64,000 nt of DNA from JACQFZ01 sp036381895 (GTDB lineage Bacteria; Pseudomonadota; Gammaproteobacteria; Acidiferrobacterales; Sulfurifustaceae): NCBI GenBank assembly GCA_036381895.1, contig DASVBY010000028.1, forward strand, positions 20,540 to 84,539, read 5' to 3'. A model generated the notes under the pieces. It saw only the letters and a list, made by a program, of their open reading frames with translations. It did no database searches and was not told the DNA's origin. A program made the position numbers and the translations under genes. Below, piece by piece: positions 28,707-39,664 of the stretch (its first letter is position 1; each line of letters begins with the position of its first letter).

Positions 28707-29479
28707 TGGGCCGAGTCATCGCGATAGCCAACCAGAAGGGCGGAGTCGGCAAGACCACCACGAGCATCAACCTCGCAGCCTCGCTCGCGAAGACGCGCCG
28801 GCGCGTGCTGCTCGTCGACCTCGATCCCCAGGGCAACGCGACGATGGGCAGCGGCGTCAACAAGCAGACGCTCGAAGCGAGCACCTATACCGTGCTGCTC
28901 GGCGAGGACAGCATCGAGCACGCCACGATCGCGGTCGAGAGCGGCTACGACCTCGTGCCGGCGAACGCCAGCCTCTCCGGCGCCGAGGTCGAGCTGATCG
29001 AGATCGAAGGTCGCGAGCGGCGGCTGCGCACGGCGCTCGCGCCGATGCGGGACAAATACGATTACCTGTTCATCGACTGCCCGCCGGCGCTGAATCTCCT
29101 CACGGTGAATGCGCTCGTCGCCGCGAACTCGGTGCTCATACCGATGCAGTGCGAGTACTACGCGCTCGAGGGGCTGTCCGCGCTCCTCGGCACCATCCGG
29201 CGCGTGCGCGAGGCCCTCAATCCGCTGCTCGAAGTCGAAGGGCTGCTCCGAACCATGTACGATCCGCGCAACCGGCTCGACAACGAGGTCTCGGCGCAAT
29301 TGAAGCAGCACTTCGGCGACAAGCTCTACCGCACCATCATCCCACGCAACGTGCGCCTCGCCGAAGCGCCGAGCTACGGCAAGGCCGTGATCGCGTACGA
29401 CCTCCAATCGAAGGGCGCGCAGGCTTACCTCGCGCTCGCCGGGGAAATCCTGCGGCGCGAGGAGGAGGCGGTGGCGTGA
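28706..29479 (+). CDS. parA: Chromosome partitioning ATPase ParA
   Basis: This 257-residue ATPase has the deviant Walker A KGGVGKTTTSINLAA (residues 11-25), LLVDLDPQGNAT, and YLFIDCPPALNLLTVNAL. It drives segregation of ParB-parS complexes from the origin. It shares one base with rsmG upstream (TGATG) and one with parB downstream (TGATG). The cognate parS sites are probably those at 15437-15469. Confidence 0.97.
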   Translation: MGRVIAIANQKGGVGKTTTSINLAASLAKTRRRVLLVDLDPQGNATMGSGVNKQTLEASTYTVLLGEDSIEHATIAVESGYDLVPANASLSGAEVELIEIEGRERRLRTALAPMRDKYDYLFIDCPPALNLLTVNALVAANSVLIPMQCEYYALEGLSALLGTIRRVREALNPLLEVEGLLRTMYDPRNRLDNEVSAQLKQHFGDKLYRTIIPRNVRLAEAPSYGKAVIAYDLQSKGAQAYLALAGEILRREEEAVA

Positions 29480-30327
29480 TGACCAGGCGTCCGCGCCTCG
29501 GCCGCGGCCTGGACGCGCTGCTCGGCGTCGACAGCGTTCCGGCCGGCGAGAAGGAGGAGCTGAAGCAGCTTCCGATCGACCTGCTGCAGCGCGGCAAGTA
29601 TCAGCCGCGCACGCACATGGACCAGGCGGCGCTCGAGGAGCTCGCCGCCTCCATCAGGGCCCAGGGCGTGGTGCAGCCGATCGTCGTGCGGCCGCTCCCG
29701 ACCGGGAACTACGAGATCATCGCCGGCGAGCGCCGGTGGCGCGCGGCGCAGCTCGCAGGCCTCGAGACCGTCCCCGCGGTCGTGCGGCGGGTGCCGGACG
29801 AAGCCGCGATCGCCATCGCGCTGATCGAGAACATCCAGCGCGAGAATCTGAACCCGGTCGAGGAGGCAGCCGCGCTGCAGCGCCTGATCGACGAGTTCGG
29901 CATGACGCACCAGCGCGTGGCCGAGGCGGTCGGACGCTCGCGCGCCGCCGTGACCAACCTGCTGCGCCTGCTCGCGCTGAGCGCGGAGCTGCGGCAAATG
30001 CTCGAGGACGGCCGGCTGGACATGGGGCACGCGCGCGCACTGCTCGCGCTCGACGGCCCCTTGCAGGTGCAGGCGGCACGGGAAGTCGTGGAGCGGCGGC
30101 TCTCCGTGCGCGAAACCGAGGAGCTGGTGCGCCGCATGCTCGAGCGTCGCGGCGGCCGCAAGTCCAAGCGCACGCTCGACCCGGATATTCGCGTGCTCCA
30201 GGACCGGCTGGCCGAGAAGCTCGGGGCGAGAGTGCGCATCTCCCACGGGCGCGGCGGCAAGGGCCATGTAACGGTTTACTACCACAGTCTCGACGAGCTC
30301 GACGGCATCCTGCAGCGAATCGGCTGA
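29479..30327 (+). CDS. parB: Chromosome partitioning protein ParB
   Basis: This 282-residue protein is the parS-binding CTPase clamp. It has an N-terminal LGRGLDALLG ParA-contact motif, the LPIDLLQRGKYQPR segment, the CTP-binding GERRWRAAQ (about 85-93), the ENIQRENLNPVEEA segment, and a helix-turn-helix (MTHQRVAEAVGRSRAAVTN). The C-terminal dimerisation part is present. It overlaps parA by one base. Following genes are a Sel1 protein and the atp operon, the common gammaproteobacterial order. Confidence 0.97.
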   Translation: MTRRPRLGRGLDALLGVDSVPAGEKEELKQLPIDLLQRGKYQPRTHMDQAALEELAASIRAQGVVQPIVVRPLPTGNYEIIAGERRWRAAQLAGLETVPAVVRRVPDEAAIAIALIENIQRENLNPVEEAAALQRLIDEFGMTHQRVAEAVGRSRAAVTNLLRLLALSAELRQMLEDGRLDMGHARALLALDGPLQVQAAREVVERRLSVRETEELVRRMLERRGGRKSKRTLDPDIRVLQDRLAEKLGARVRISHGRGGKGHVTVYYHSLDELDGILQRIG

Positions 30328-30367
30328 CTGGCGGCGGCTCCTGCGGCCGGCTATATAAAAGTAGGTC

Positions 30368-30712
30368 ATGGCGTACTTGCTCCCGAGAATCATCGGCCCG
30401 GTGGTGCTGGCGGCGCTGCTCACGTCGCCCGCGGCGGTCGCTGCGGAAACGGCGGGCCTCGAGGCACTGCGCGCCGCGGCGGTTAGCGGCGACGCCGACG
30501 CGCAGTACGAGCTCGGAATCCTCTACGAGTTCGGCTATCACCTGGCCGATCACAAGGTGCTGGCGTACGCCTGGTATGCGCGCGCCGCCGCCCAGGGCCA
30601 TGCATCGGCCGCACGACGACTGGATCTCCTCCAGCCTGCGCTGTCCCAGCCCGAAATCGAACGCGCCCGGGCGCTCGCCCGCTCGCTCCCCGCTGCCGCC
30701 TCCGGCGGCTAA
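30368..30712 (+). CDS. Small exported Sel1-repeat protein
   Basis: This 114-residue protein has a hydrophobic N-terminal export signal (about residues 8-26, ending AVAAE) followed by one to two Sel1-like repeats (SGDADAQYELGILYEFGY, KVLAYAWYARAAAQGHASAARRLDLL). Sel1 repeats mediate protein contacts in the periplasm. It lies 40 bp after parB and upstream of the atp promoter. No more specific function can be given. Confidence 0.78.
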   Translation: MAYLLPRIIGPVVLAALLTSPAAVAAETAGLEALRAAAVSGDADAQYELGILYEFGYHLADHKVLAYAWYARAAAQGHASAARRLDLLQPALSQPEIERARALARSLPAAASGG

Positions 30713-31124
30713 ACGGCGCGCCGCTGCCCGCGGCGCCGCGGTCGTGCTTTCGCCTGCAAACGCGCGCGTTCGTCGGCGAACGCATACCAAACGCGCGTTC
30801 TCTGTCGTTGACCCTCGGGGGTGGGGTCTTTATACTGCGCGCCGCAAAAAATTGCGCTTCCCCTCGTGCTGTCGCCGGCCCGACGCCGGCGCAAGTGCGC
30901 CGAATTGATCGCGGCGAACGGCGGCGGTAAGCCAGACCATCTGACCCGGGGCCGGGGACCGGTTTTAGCTCAGGACGTATTACCAGACTGCCTGATCGGC
31001 ACTCCATGCGTGGGATCGCCTGGAATCGCTCCGTTCGGGCGCAGGCATATTGAGGCAGGGCCGGTGAACGCCGCCCCCGCGAGTGTTGAGCTTGTATATC
31101 GCAGCACCCACAGGTGATCAGGCG
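30713..31124 (+). other. 412-bp intergenic region before the atp operon
   Basis: Between the Sel1 gene and atpI there is no credible coding sequence. The first 95 bp hold nothing I recognise. A strong sigma-70-type promoter follows at 30808-30836, leaving a leader of about 280 nt before atpI. I found no convincing tRNA, riboswitch or intrinsic terminator in the leader. Confidence 0.5.
30808..30836 (+). promoter_or_regulatory. Sigma-70 promoter of the ATP synthase operon
   Basis: TTGACC (30808-30813) is followed by a 17-bp spacer and TATACT (30831-30836), each one mismatch from consensus with ideal spacing. The predicted start near 30843 gives a long leader of about 280 nt to atpI. No other promoter of similar quality is seen before atpB. 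Confidence 0.8.
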
Positions 31125-31517
31125 ATGAGCGGACAGAGGCCGAAGAGCGCCCTGCGCTTCGGCAGCAAGTCGATCCGCCCAATGCTGTGGTGGCAGGTTG
31201 TCGTAACGGCCGCATTTGCGGCGGCCGCCGGCCTGCTGGCCGGCGGGGACGGCGCGATGTCGGCGGCGCTCGGCGGCGGCGTCAGCCTCGCCTCGAGCCT
31301 CGTCTTCGTCGCGGTCGCGAGTCGCGCCCGGGCGCGCACGGCGGGCGGGACCCTGTACTGGGCGCTGCGCGCCGAGGCGGCGAAGGTCATCACCGTGGTG
31401 CTGCTGCTCTGGGCGGTGTTCGCCAACTACCCGCAGCTGGTGCCGCTCGCGTTCCTCGCCACTTTCGCGGTGACGGTGGTGATCTTCTCCATGGCGTTCT
31501 TTGTGCGCGAGTTTTGA
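31125..31517 (+). CDS. atpI: ATP synthase protein I
   Basis: This 130-residue hydrophobic protein has four membrane helices (about residues 18-36, 38-58, 74-95 and 98-120) and Arg/Lys-rich loops, typical of AtpI, which helps assemble the c-ring. Position directly upstream of atpB supports the call. I chose the ATG at 31125 (MSGQRPKS) with AGGTGA upstream; the open frame extends 14 codons further. Confidence 0.85.
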   Translation: MSGQRPKSALRFGSKSIRPMLWWQVVVTAAFAAAAGLLAGGDGAMSAALGGGVSLASSLVFVAVASRARARTAGGTLYWALRAEAAKVITVVLLLWAVFANYPQLVPLAFLATFAVTVVIFSMAFFVREF

Positions 31518-31533
31518 CGTACAGGCGCATACG

Positions 31534-32358
31534 ATGGCTACCGAAACGCTCACTCCGACCGGCTACATCAGCCACCACCTGACCAACCTGACCGCCTCGG
31601 TCGGCGACGGTCCGTTCTGGACGCTGCACGTCGACACCCTCGTCACCTCCATCGTGCTCGGTATCCTCGGCATCGGTTTCCTGTGGTGGGTGGTCCGCGG
31701 GGCCACCTCGGGCGTGCCGAACAAGCGCCAAGCGTTCGTCGAGCTCTTCATGGAGTTCATCGACGACCAGGTGAAGAGCATCTTCCACGGCGAACGGCAC
31801 CGCTTCGTGGCGCCGGCGGCGCTCACGGTCGCGGTGTGGGTGCTGCTCATGAACGCGATGGACTTCCTGCCGATCGACTGGGTGGCGACGGTGATCTTCG
31901 AGTGGGCGCTCGGTTTCCACGCCTGGCGGCCGGTGCCGACGGCCGACGTCAACACCACGTTCGCGCTCGCGCTTTCCGTCTGGCTGCTGATGATCTTCTT
32001 CAGCGTCAAGGCCAAAGGCTTCGGCGGGTTCGTGCACGAACTCTTCTGCGCGCCGTTTGCGGCCAAGCCGCTGTGGGCCGTCGTGCTGCTCATGCCGTTC
32101 AACCTGATGTTCAACATCGTCGAGTACGTGTCCAAGCCGTTGTCGCATTCGCTGCGACTCTTCGGAAACATGTACGCGGGCGAGATCGTGTTCCTGCTGC
32201 TCGGCCTGTGGGCCGCGAGCGGGGTCGCCGGCACCTTCTTCGGTGCGGTGCTCGGCGTCGGCTGGGCGATCTTCCATATCCTGATCGTCAGCCTGCAGGC
32301 GTACATATTCATGATGCTCACCGTGGTGTACATCGCCATGGCACACGAGCACCACTGA
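31534..32358 (+). CDS. atpB: ATP synthase F0 subunit a
   Basis: This 274-residue inner-membrane protein forms the proton half-channels. The essential arginine lies in SHSLRLFGNMYAGE (R208, equivalent to E. coli R210). Hydrophobic helices match the family, and the C terminus YIFMMLTVVYIAMAHEHH is typical. Length is close to E. coli subunit a (271). It is 16 bp after atpI. Confidence 0.98.
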   Translation: MATETLTPTGYISHHLTNLTASVGDGPFWTLHVDTLVTSIVLGILGIGFLWWVVRGATSGVPNKRQAFVELFMEFIDDQVKSIFHGERHRFVAPAALTVAVWVLLMNAMDFLPIDWVATVIFEWALGFHAWRPVPTADVNTTFALALSVWLLMIFFSVKAKGFGGFVHELFCAPFAAKPLWAVVLLMPFNLMFNIVEYVSKPLSHSLRLFGNMYAGEIVFLLLGLWAASGVAGTFFGAVLGVGWAIFHILIVSLQAYIFMMLTVVYIAMAHEHH

Positions 32359-32392
32359 CTCCCCTTCACCCTAACCGAGTAAAGGAAATCCC

Positions 32393-32665
32393 ATGGAAAA
32401 CGTGCAGTACTTGGCAATGATCCAGGCCTACACCAGCATCGCGATCGGCCTCATCGTGGGCCTGGGTGCGTTCGGGGCATGTATCGGCATCGGCATCATG
32501 TCGGGCCGCTTCCTCGAGGGCGCGGCGCGGCAGCCGGAGATGATGCCGACGCTGCAGGCGCGCGTGTTCCTGCTGCTCGGCCTGATCGACGCCTCGTTCA
32601 TCATCGGCGTCGGTATCGCGATGTTGTTCGCCTTCGGCAATCCGCTGCTCGCGGTCATTCAGTAA
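32393..32665 (+). CDS. atpE: ATP synthase F0 subunit c
   Basis: This 90-residue two-helix hairpin forms the rotor ring. The first helix has the GxGxGxG-like GLGAFGACIGIGIMSG, the polar loop is RQPEMMP, and the ion-binding carboxylate is Asp66 in GLIDASFIIGVG. An Asp with no Na+-binding Gln/Glu pattern suggests proton coupling. The N terminus is longer than that of E. coli subunit c (79 residues). Confidence 0.98.
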   Translation: MENVQYLAMIQAYTSIAIGLIVGLGAFGACIGIGIMSGRFLEGAARQPEMMPTLQARVFLLLGLIDASFIIGVGIAMLFAFGNPLLAVIQ

Positions 32666-32695
32666 ACGGATCCAACGCGCCCGGCGAGGGAAGAC

Positions 32696-33169
32696 ATGAA
32701 CATCAACTTCACGCTGATCGCGCAGGCCGTCACGTTCGCCATCTTCATCTGGTTCACGGTGCGTTTCGTCTGGCCGCCGCTCATGCGCGCGGTCGAGGCG
32801 CGCCAGCAACAGATCGCCGACGGACTGGCGGCCGCGGAACGCGGGCGGCTCGAGCTCGAGACCGCGCAGAGCCGGGCGAACGAGGAGCTGCGCAAGGCGC
32901 GCGAAGCGGCCGCGGAGCTGCGCGCGAACGCCGAGAAGCAGGCGGCGCAGATCATGGATGAGGCGCGCCAGGAAGCGGCGCGCCTGATCGCCCAGGCGCG
33001 CGAGGCGGCCGAGGCCGAAGCGGCGGCCGCGGCGCAGCGTGCCAAGCAGGCGCTGCGCGAGCGCGTCGCCGAGCTCGCGGTGGCCGGCGCCGAGCGCATC
33101 CTGCGGCGCGAGATCAACCCGACGATTCACAACGAGCTGCTTGCCGAGCTCAAGCAGGAACTGCGCTAG
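32696..33169 (+). CDS. atpF: ATP synthase F0 subunit b
   Basis: This 157-residue stator subunit has one N-terminal membrane helix (residues 5-25, FTLIAQAVTFAIFIWFTV) and a long Ala/Glu/Arg coiled coil for dimerisation, ending in a delta-binding tail. Length matches E. coli b (156). It starts 30 bp after atpE and ends 3 bp before atpH. Confidence 0.97.
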   Translation: MNINFTLIAQAVTFAIFIWFTVRFVWPPLMRAVEARQQQIADGLAAAERGRLELETAQSRANEELRKAREAAAELRANAEKQAAQIMDEARQEAARLIAQAREAAEAEAAAAAQRAKQALRERVAELAVAGAERILRREINPTIHNELLAELKQELR

Positions 33170-33172
33170 ATC

Positions 33173-33706
33173 ATGGCCGAGAGCATCACCATCGCCCGCC
33201 CCTACGCCGAGGCCGCGTTCGAGCTCGCGCGCGAGCAGAATCGGCTCGGGCCCTGGGAGCAGGCGCTCGAGCGGCTCGCGCACGTGGCGGCGGACCCGGA
33301 GGTGCAGCGCCTGCTCGGCAACCCGCGCGTGACGCCGGAGGATCTCGCGCGGCTTTTCATCGACGTGGCCGGCGGGCTGGACGAAGCGCAGCAGAACTTC
33401 GTGCGTACGCTGGTCGACAACGAACGGCTGGCGGTGCTGCCGGAGATCCACCGGCTCTACCTCGAGCTCAAGAACCGCCACGAGGGCATCCGCGAAGCGC
33501 ATATCGTCTCGGCGTTCCCGCTCGACGACGCGGCGCTCGCGCGCCTCGTCGCGGAGCTCGAGCCGCGATTCAAGTGCCGGCTGCGGGCCACGGTGAGCGT
33601 GGATCCGGAGCTGATCGGCGGGGTCAAAATCTCCGTCGGCGACCAAGTGATCGACGCCTCGGTGCGCGGCAAGCTCGACGCGATGGCGACGGCGCTCAAG
33701 GCCTAA
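33173..33706 (+). CDS. atpH: ATP synthase F1 subunit delta
   Basis: This 177-residue protein links F1 to the b stalk. It has the N-terminal helical ARPYAEAAFELA motif and the C-terminal segment DPELIGGVKISVGDQVIDASVRGKL, the family signature. The length equals E. coli delta (177). Confidence 0.97.
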   Translation: MAESITIARPYAEAAFELAREQNRLGPWEQALERLAHVAADPEVQRLLGNPRVTPEDLARLFIDVAGGLDEAQQNFVRTLVDNERLAVLPEIHRLYLELKNRHEGIREAHIVSAFPLDDAALARLVAELEPRFKCRLRATVSVDPELIGGVKISVGDQVIDASVRGKLDAMATALKA

Positions 33707-33727
33707 TTCGCAGTTGAGGACTTACCC

Positions 33728-35269
33728 ATGGAACAACTGAGCCCTTCCGAAATCAGCGATCTGATCAAGAGCCGCATACAGCAGCTGCAGTTCGCGGCGC
33801 AGGCGCGCACCGAAGGCACGGTCGTGTCCCTCACCGACGGTATCGTACGCATCCACGGCCTGGCGGACGTGATGCAGGGCGAGATGCTCGAGTTTCCGAA
33901 CAACACCTACGGCGTGGCGCTCAACCTCGAGCGCGACTCGGTGGGCGCGGTCGTCCTCGGGGACTACGAGCACATCACCGAGGGCGATACGGTGAAGTGC
34001 ACCGGGCGCATCCTCGAGGTGCCGGTCGGACCCGAGCTCATCGGGCGCGTGGTCAATGCGCTCGGCCAGCCGATCGACGGCAAAGGCCCGATCAACGCGA
34101 AGCTCACCGACCCGATCGAGAAGATCGCCCCCGGCGTGATCTGGCGCAAGTCGGTGTCGGAGCCGGTACAGACCGGCCTCAAGTCGATCGACTCGATGGT
34201 GCCTATCGGCCGCGGCCAGCGCGAGCTCATCATCGGCGACCGCCAGACCGGAAAGACGGCCGTCGCGGTCGACACCATCATCAACCAGAAGGGCAAGGAT
34301 CTCTTCTGCATCTACGTCGCCATCGGCCAGAAGGCGTCGACCATCAAGAACGTGATTCGCAAGCTTGAGGAAACGGGCGCGATGGCCTACACCATCGTAG
34401 TCGCCGCCTCGGCGTCCGAGTCGGCCGCGATGCAGTACATCGCGCCGTACGCCGGCTGCACCATGGGCGAGTACTTCCGCGACCGGGGCCAGGACGCGCT
34501 CATCATCTACGACGACCTGACCAAGCAGGCGTGGGCGTACCGCCAGATCTCGCTGCTGCTGCGACGGCCGCCGGGCCGCGAGGCCTATCCGGGCGACGTG
34601 TTCTACCTGCACTCGCGCCTGCTCGAGCGCGCGGCGCGCGTCAACGAGGCGTACGTCGAGAAGTTCACCCAGGGCGCGGTCAAGGGCAAGACCGGCTCGC
34701 TCACGGCGCTGCCGGTGATCGAGACCCAGGCGGGCGACGTGACCGCGTTCGTGCCGACGAACGTGATCTCGATCACCGACGGCCAGATCTTCCTCGAGAC
34801 CGACCTCTTCAACGCCGGCATCCGCCCGGCGATCAACGCCGGCATCTCGGTGTCGCGCGTCGGCGGCGCGGCGCAGACGAAGGTGATCAAGAAGCTCGGC
34901 GGCGGCATTCGTCTGGCGCTCGCCCAGTACCGCGAGCTCGCGGCGTTCGCGCAGTTCGCCTCCGACCTCGACGAAGCGACGCGCAAGCAGCTCGAGCGCG
35001 GCCGCCGGGTGATGGAGCTGATGAAGCAGCCGCAGTACTCGCCGATGTCGGTCGCGGAGATGGCGGTGTCGCTCTTCGCCGTGAACAACGGCTACCTCGA
35101 CGACGTCGACGTGAAGCGGGTGCTCGCGTTCGAGTCGGCGCTGCAGCAGTACATGCGCCAGCGCTACGGTGCGCTGCTCGACCAGATCGAGTCCACCAAG
35201 GACCTCGACGCCGAGGGCGAGAAGGCGCTGCACGCGGCGGTGCAGGAGTTCAAGAAGACCTGGGTGTAA
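33728..35269 (+). CDS. atpA: ATP synthase F1 subunit alpha
   Basis: This 513-residue regulatory nucleotide-binding subunit has Walker A GDRQTGKTAVAVD (residues 170-182), the DALIIYDDLTKQAWAYRQ segment and the arginine-finger region PAINAGISVSRVGGAAQ. Length equals E. coli alpha (513). The spacing to atpG is 72 bp. Confidence 0.99.
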   Translation: MEQLSPSEISDLIKSRIQQLQFAAQARTEGTVVSLTDGIVRIHGLADVMQGEMLEFPNNTYGVALNLERDSVGAVVLGDYEHITEGDTVKCTGRILEVPVGPELIGRVVNALGQPIDGKGPINAKLTDPIEKIAPGVIWRKSVSEPVQTGLKSIDSMVPIGRGQRELIIGDRQTGKTAVAVDTIINQKGKDLFCIYVAIGQKASTIKNVIRKLEETGAMAYTIVVAASASESAAMQYIAPYAGCTMGEYFRDRGQDALIIYDDLTKQAWAYRQISLLLRRPPGREAYPGDVFYLHSRLLERAARVNEAYVEKFTQGAVKGKTGSLTALPVIETQAGDVTAFVPTNVISITDGQIFLETDLFNAGIRPAINAGISVSRVGGAAQTKVIKKLGGGIRLALAQYRELAAFAQFASDLDEATRKQLERGRRVMELMKQPQYSPMSVAEMAVSLFAVNNGYLDDVDVKRVLAFESALQQYMRQRYGALLDQIESTKDLDAEGEKALHAAVQEFKKTWV

Positions 35270-35341
35270 GCGACACCACAGGGGCCGCGGGACGCGCTTC
35301 GGCGGCGCCCCGCGGCCGTGCCGACGACTGACGGAAACGAC

Positions 35342-36208
35342 ATGGCGAGCAGCAAAGAGATCCGCGGCAAGATCAAGAGCGTGCAGAACACGCGCAAGAT
35401 CACCAAGGCGATGGAGATGGTCGCCGCCAGCAAGATGCGCAAGGCGCAGGAGCGCATGCGCACCGCGCGCCCGTACGGCGAGAAGATCCGCGTGCTCGCG
35501 GCCAACCTTTCGCACGCCTACACCGAGTACCGGCACCCGTTCCTGGTGAAGAAGCCGAATCTGCAGCACGTCGGGCTCGTACTGATCACGACCGACAAAG
35601 GCCTGTGCGGCGCGCTCAACACCAACGTGCTGCGCCTCGCGCTCAACCAGATGAAGGAATGGCAGGCGAACGGAGTCAACGACATCCGCGTGAGCGCGAT
35701 CGGCAACAAGGGCCTCGGCTTCATGCAGCGGCTGCGCGCCAACATCGTGTCGCAGGTCACCGGCCTCGGCGATACGCCGCGGCTCGAGAAGCTGATCGGC
35801 GCGATCAAGGTGATGCTCGACGCGTACCAGGCAGGCGAGCTCGACGCGGTGTATCTCACGTACACGCGCTTCATCAACACTATGCGCCAGGAGCCGGTCA
35901 TGGAGCAGTTGCTGCCGCTCACCGGCGAGCGCATGGGCGCGCCGAGCCACACCTGGGACTACGTGTACGAGCCCGAGGCGCGCGTGGTGATCGACGAACT
36001 GCTGCGCCGCTACGTCGAGGCGCTGGTCTACCAGGCGCTCGCCGAGAACATGGCGTCGGAGCAGTCGGCGCGCATGGTCGCGATGAAGGCGGCGAGCGAC
36101 AACGCGCAGAACGTGATCAACGAGCTGCAGCTCATCTACAACAAGACGCGCCAGGCGGCGATCACCAAGGAGATCGCCGAAATCGTCGGTGGCGCGTCGG
36201 CGGTGTGA
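35342..36208 (+). CDS. atpG: ATP synthase F1 subunit gamma
   Basis: This 288-residue central-stalk protein has the N-terminal KEIRGKIKSVQNTRKITKAMEMVAA helix, the LITTDKGLCGALN motif and the C-terminal IYNKTRQAAITKEIAEIVGGA helix that enters the alpha/beta core. The ATG at 35342 (MASSKEIRG) is preferred over an upstream in-frame GTG. Confidence 0.98.
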   Translation: MASSKEIRGKIKSVQNTRKITKAMEMVAASKMRKAQERMRTARPYGEKIRVLAANLSHAYTEYRHPFLVKKPNLQHVGLVLITTDKGLCGALNTNVLRLALNQMKEWQANGVNDIRVSAIGNKGLGFMQRLRANIVSQVTGLGDTPRLEKLIGAIKVMLDAYQAGELDAVYLTYTRFINTMRQEPVMEQLLPLTGERMGAPSHTWDYVYEPEARVVIDELLRRYVEALVYQALAENMASEQSARMVAMKAASDNAQNVINELQLIYNKTRQAAITKEIAEIVGGASAV

Positions 36209-36247
36209 GCGGATTTGACTTTCAGTGGCGGTTTTGAGGACATAACG

Positions 36248-37627
<1,380 letters not shown>

Positions 37628-37705
37628 CGGGCGCGAGGAACGCGCGCCCGGCCACCGCCCGGCGCCCGGACCTCGCCTCCCTAACCTTCATACTTGGTTG
37701 CGAAC

Positions 37706-38128
37706 ATGGCCAATGCCGTACACGTCGACATTGTGAGCGCGGAGGAGTCGATCTTCTCGGGCGAGGCGGAGTTCATCGTCCTCCCGGGCGAGGGCGGCGA
37801 GCTCGGCATCCTGCCCGGGCACGTGCCGTTGCTCACCCGCATCCGGCCCGGCGCGGTGCGGCTGAAGCTGCCGGACCAGGAGGCCGAGGAGCTCGTTTTC
37901 GTCGCCGGCGGTCTGCTCGAAGTGCAGCCGAACCGTGTGACCGTACTCGCCGATACGGCGGTGCGCGGCAAGGACCTCGACGAGGCGAAGGCGAACGAGG
38001 CCCTCAAACGCGCCGAGGAGGCGCGGCGCAACGCCACGAGCCGGCAGGAAATCGCCACCGTCGAGGCGGAGCTCGCCACCATCGCTGCGCAGCTCGCCGC
38101 CATCCGCCGCCTGCGCCAGCGCAAATAG
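37706..38128 (+). CDS. atpC: ATP synthase F1 subunit epsilon
   Basis: This 140-residue central-stalk and inhibitory subunit has the N-terminal beta sandwich (VDIVSAEESIFSGEAEF, GELGILPGHVPLLT, VAGGLLEVQPNRVTVLAD) and a C-terminal helical hairpin rich in Ala/Glu/Arg. Length matches E. coli epsilon (139). It ends the atp operon; glmU starts 60 bp later. Confidence 0.98.
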   Translation: MANAVHVDIVSAEESIFSGEAEFIVLPGEGGELGILPGHVPLLTRIRPGAVRLKLPDQEAEELVFVAGGLLEVQPNRVTVLADTAVRGKDLDEAKANEALKRAEEARRNATSRQEIATVEAELATIAAQLAAIRRLRQRK

Positions 38129-38188
38129 CCCCTTTCGCCGCCCCCGCTGTTACGCGGCACGCGCGCGGCTATCATTAGTCGCGCGCCC

Positions 38189-39574
38189 ATGGAAAATCTC
38201 GAAGTGATTATCCTCGCCGCGGGCCAGGGCAAGCGCATGCGCTCCGCCCTGCCCAAGGTGCTGCACCTGCTCGGCGGGCGACCCCTGCTCGCCCACGTGC
38301 TCGCCGCTGCCGAGGGCCTCACGCCGCGCGCGATCCACGTGGTCTACGGCCACGGCGGCGGGCAGGTGCGCGCCGCCTTCGACCAGGCGCGCGTGCGGTG
38401 GGTGGAGCAGACCGAGCAGCTCGGCACCGGCCACGCGGTACTGCAGGCCATCGGCGCCGTGGCCGATGACGCTGTCGTGCTCGTGCTCTACGGCGACGTC
38501 CCCCTGATCCGCGTCGAAACGCTGCAGGCGCTGCTCGCGAAGACCGAACCGTTCCGCGTGGGGTTGCTCACGGCCGAGGTCGCCGACCCGTCCGGGTACG
38601 GTCGGATCGTGCGCCACCGGCTCGGCCACGTCGAGCGCATCGTGGAGCAGAGGGACGCGACGCCCGAAGAGGCGGCGATCCGCGAGATCAACACCGGCAT
38701 CCTCGCCGCGCCCGCCGCGCTGCTGCGGCAATGGCTCGCGCGGCTGGAGAACCGCAATGCCCAGCGCGAGTATTACCTCACGGACGTGATCGCGATGGCC
38801 GCCGCCGAAGGGATCGAGATCGTCACGCGCCAGCCCCAGGCCGGCTGGGAAATACTCGGGGTCAACAGCAGGCGGGAGCTCGCGGAGCTCGAGCGGATTT
38901 ACCAGCGGCAGCAGGCGGACGCGCTCCTCGAGCAGGGCGTCACCCTGCGCGATCCCGCGCGCTTCGACCTGCGCGGGGAAGTCCGCTGCGGGCGCGATGT
39001 CGTGATCGACGTGAACGTGGTGCTCGAGGGGCGGGTGAGCCTCGGCGACGGCGTCTACCTCGGACCCAACACCGTCATCCGCGATGCCGAGATCGGGGCG
39101 GACACGCAGATCCTGGCGAATTGCGTGATCGAGGAGGCCGAGATCGGCGCCGGGTGCCGCATCGGGCCGTTCGCACGGCTGCGCCCCGGCAGCCGGCTCG
39201 CCGAGGACGTGCACGTCGGCAACTTCGTCGAGATCAAGCAGTCCGAAATCGGCGCCGGCAGCAAGGCCAACCATCTGGCCTACATCGGCGACACGACGAT
39301 CGGCCGCGGAGCCAACGTCGGCGCGGGCACCATCACCTGCAACTACGACGGCGCCAACAAGCACCGCACGATCATCGGCGACGGCGCCTTCATCGGCTCG
39401 AACACCGCGCTGGTCGCGCCGGTGGCAGTCGGTGCCGGCGCCACGATCGGTGCGGGCTCGGTCATCACCCGGGACGTGCCGGCCGAGGAGCTCGCCGTCG
39501 CGCGGGGTGAGCAGCGCAACATCAAGGGCTGGAAGCGCCCCGGCAGGAAGGAAAAGGCCGGGGACCGCGGATGA
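38189..39574 (+). CDS. glmU: Bifunctional UDP-GlcNAc pyrophosphorylase / glucosamine-1-P acetyltransferase
   Basis: This 461-residue enzyme performs the last two steps to UDP-GlcNAc for peptidoglycan and LPS. The N-terminal uridyltransferase has LAAGQGKRM (residues 10-18). The C-terminal left-handed beta helix shows hexapeptide repeats and the KANHLAYIGDTTIGRGANVGAG acetyltransferase region. It follows atpC and precedes glmS, so both consecutive pathway enzymes are together. A -10-like TATCAT lies at 38171-38176, but no good -35 is seen. Confidence 0.98.
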   Translation: MENLEVIILAAGQGKRMRSALPKVLHLLGGRPLLAHVLAAAEGLTPRAIHVVYGHGGGQVRAAFDQARVRWVEQTEQLGTGHAVLQAIGAVADDAVVLVLYGDVPLIRVETLQALLAKTEPFRVGLLTAEVADPSGYGRIVRHRLGHVERIVEQRDATPEEAAIREINTGILAAPAALLRQWLARLENRNAQREYYLTDVIAMAAAEGIEIVTRQPQAGWEILGVNSRRELAELERIYQRQQADALLEQGVTLRDPARFDLRGEVRCGRDVVIDVNVVLEGRVSLGDGVYLGPNTVIRDAEIGADTQILANCVIEEAEIGAGCRIGPFARLRPGSRLAEDVHVGNFVEIKQSEIGAGSKANHLAYIGDTTIGRGANVGAGTITCNYDGANKHRTIIGDGAFIGSNTALVAPVAVGAGATIGAGSVITRDVPAEELAVARGEQRNIKGWKRPGRKEKAGDRG

Positions 39575-39664
39575 AGCGGACAGAGCCGCTCGAACCGGGC
39601 GCGGCGCGCTTCCTACCGAGTTCATCGTGCGTAATGGGGTGCGGCTTCAGCGGAAGGAAGGCTC

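Noticed and set aside
39575..39664. glmS ribozyme
   Set aside because: That ribozyme occurs mainly in Gram-positive bacteria; the 90-bp gap is too short and shows none of its core.
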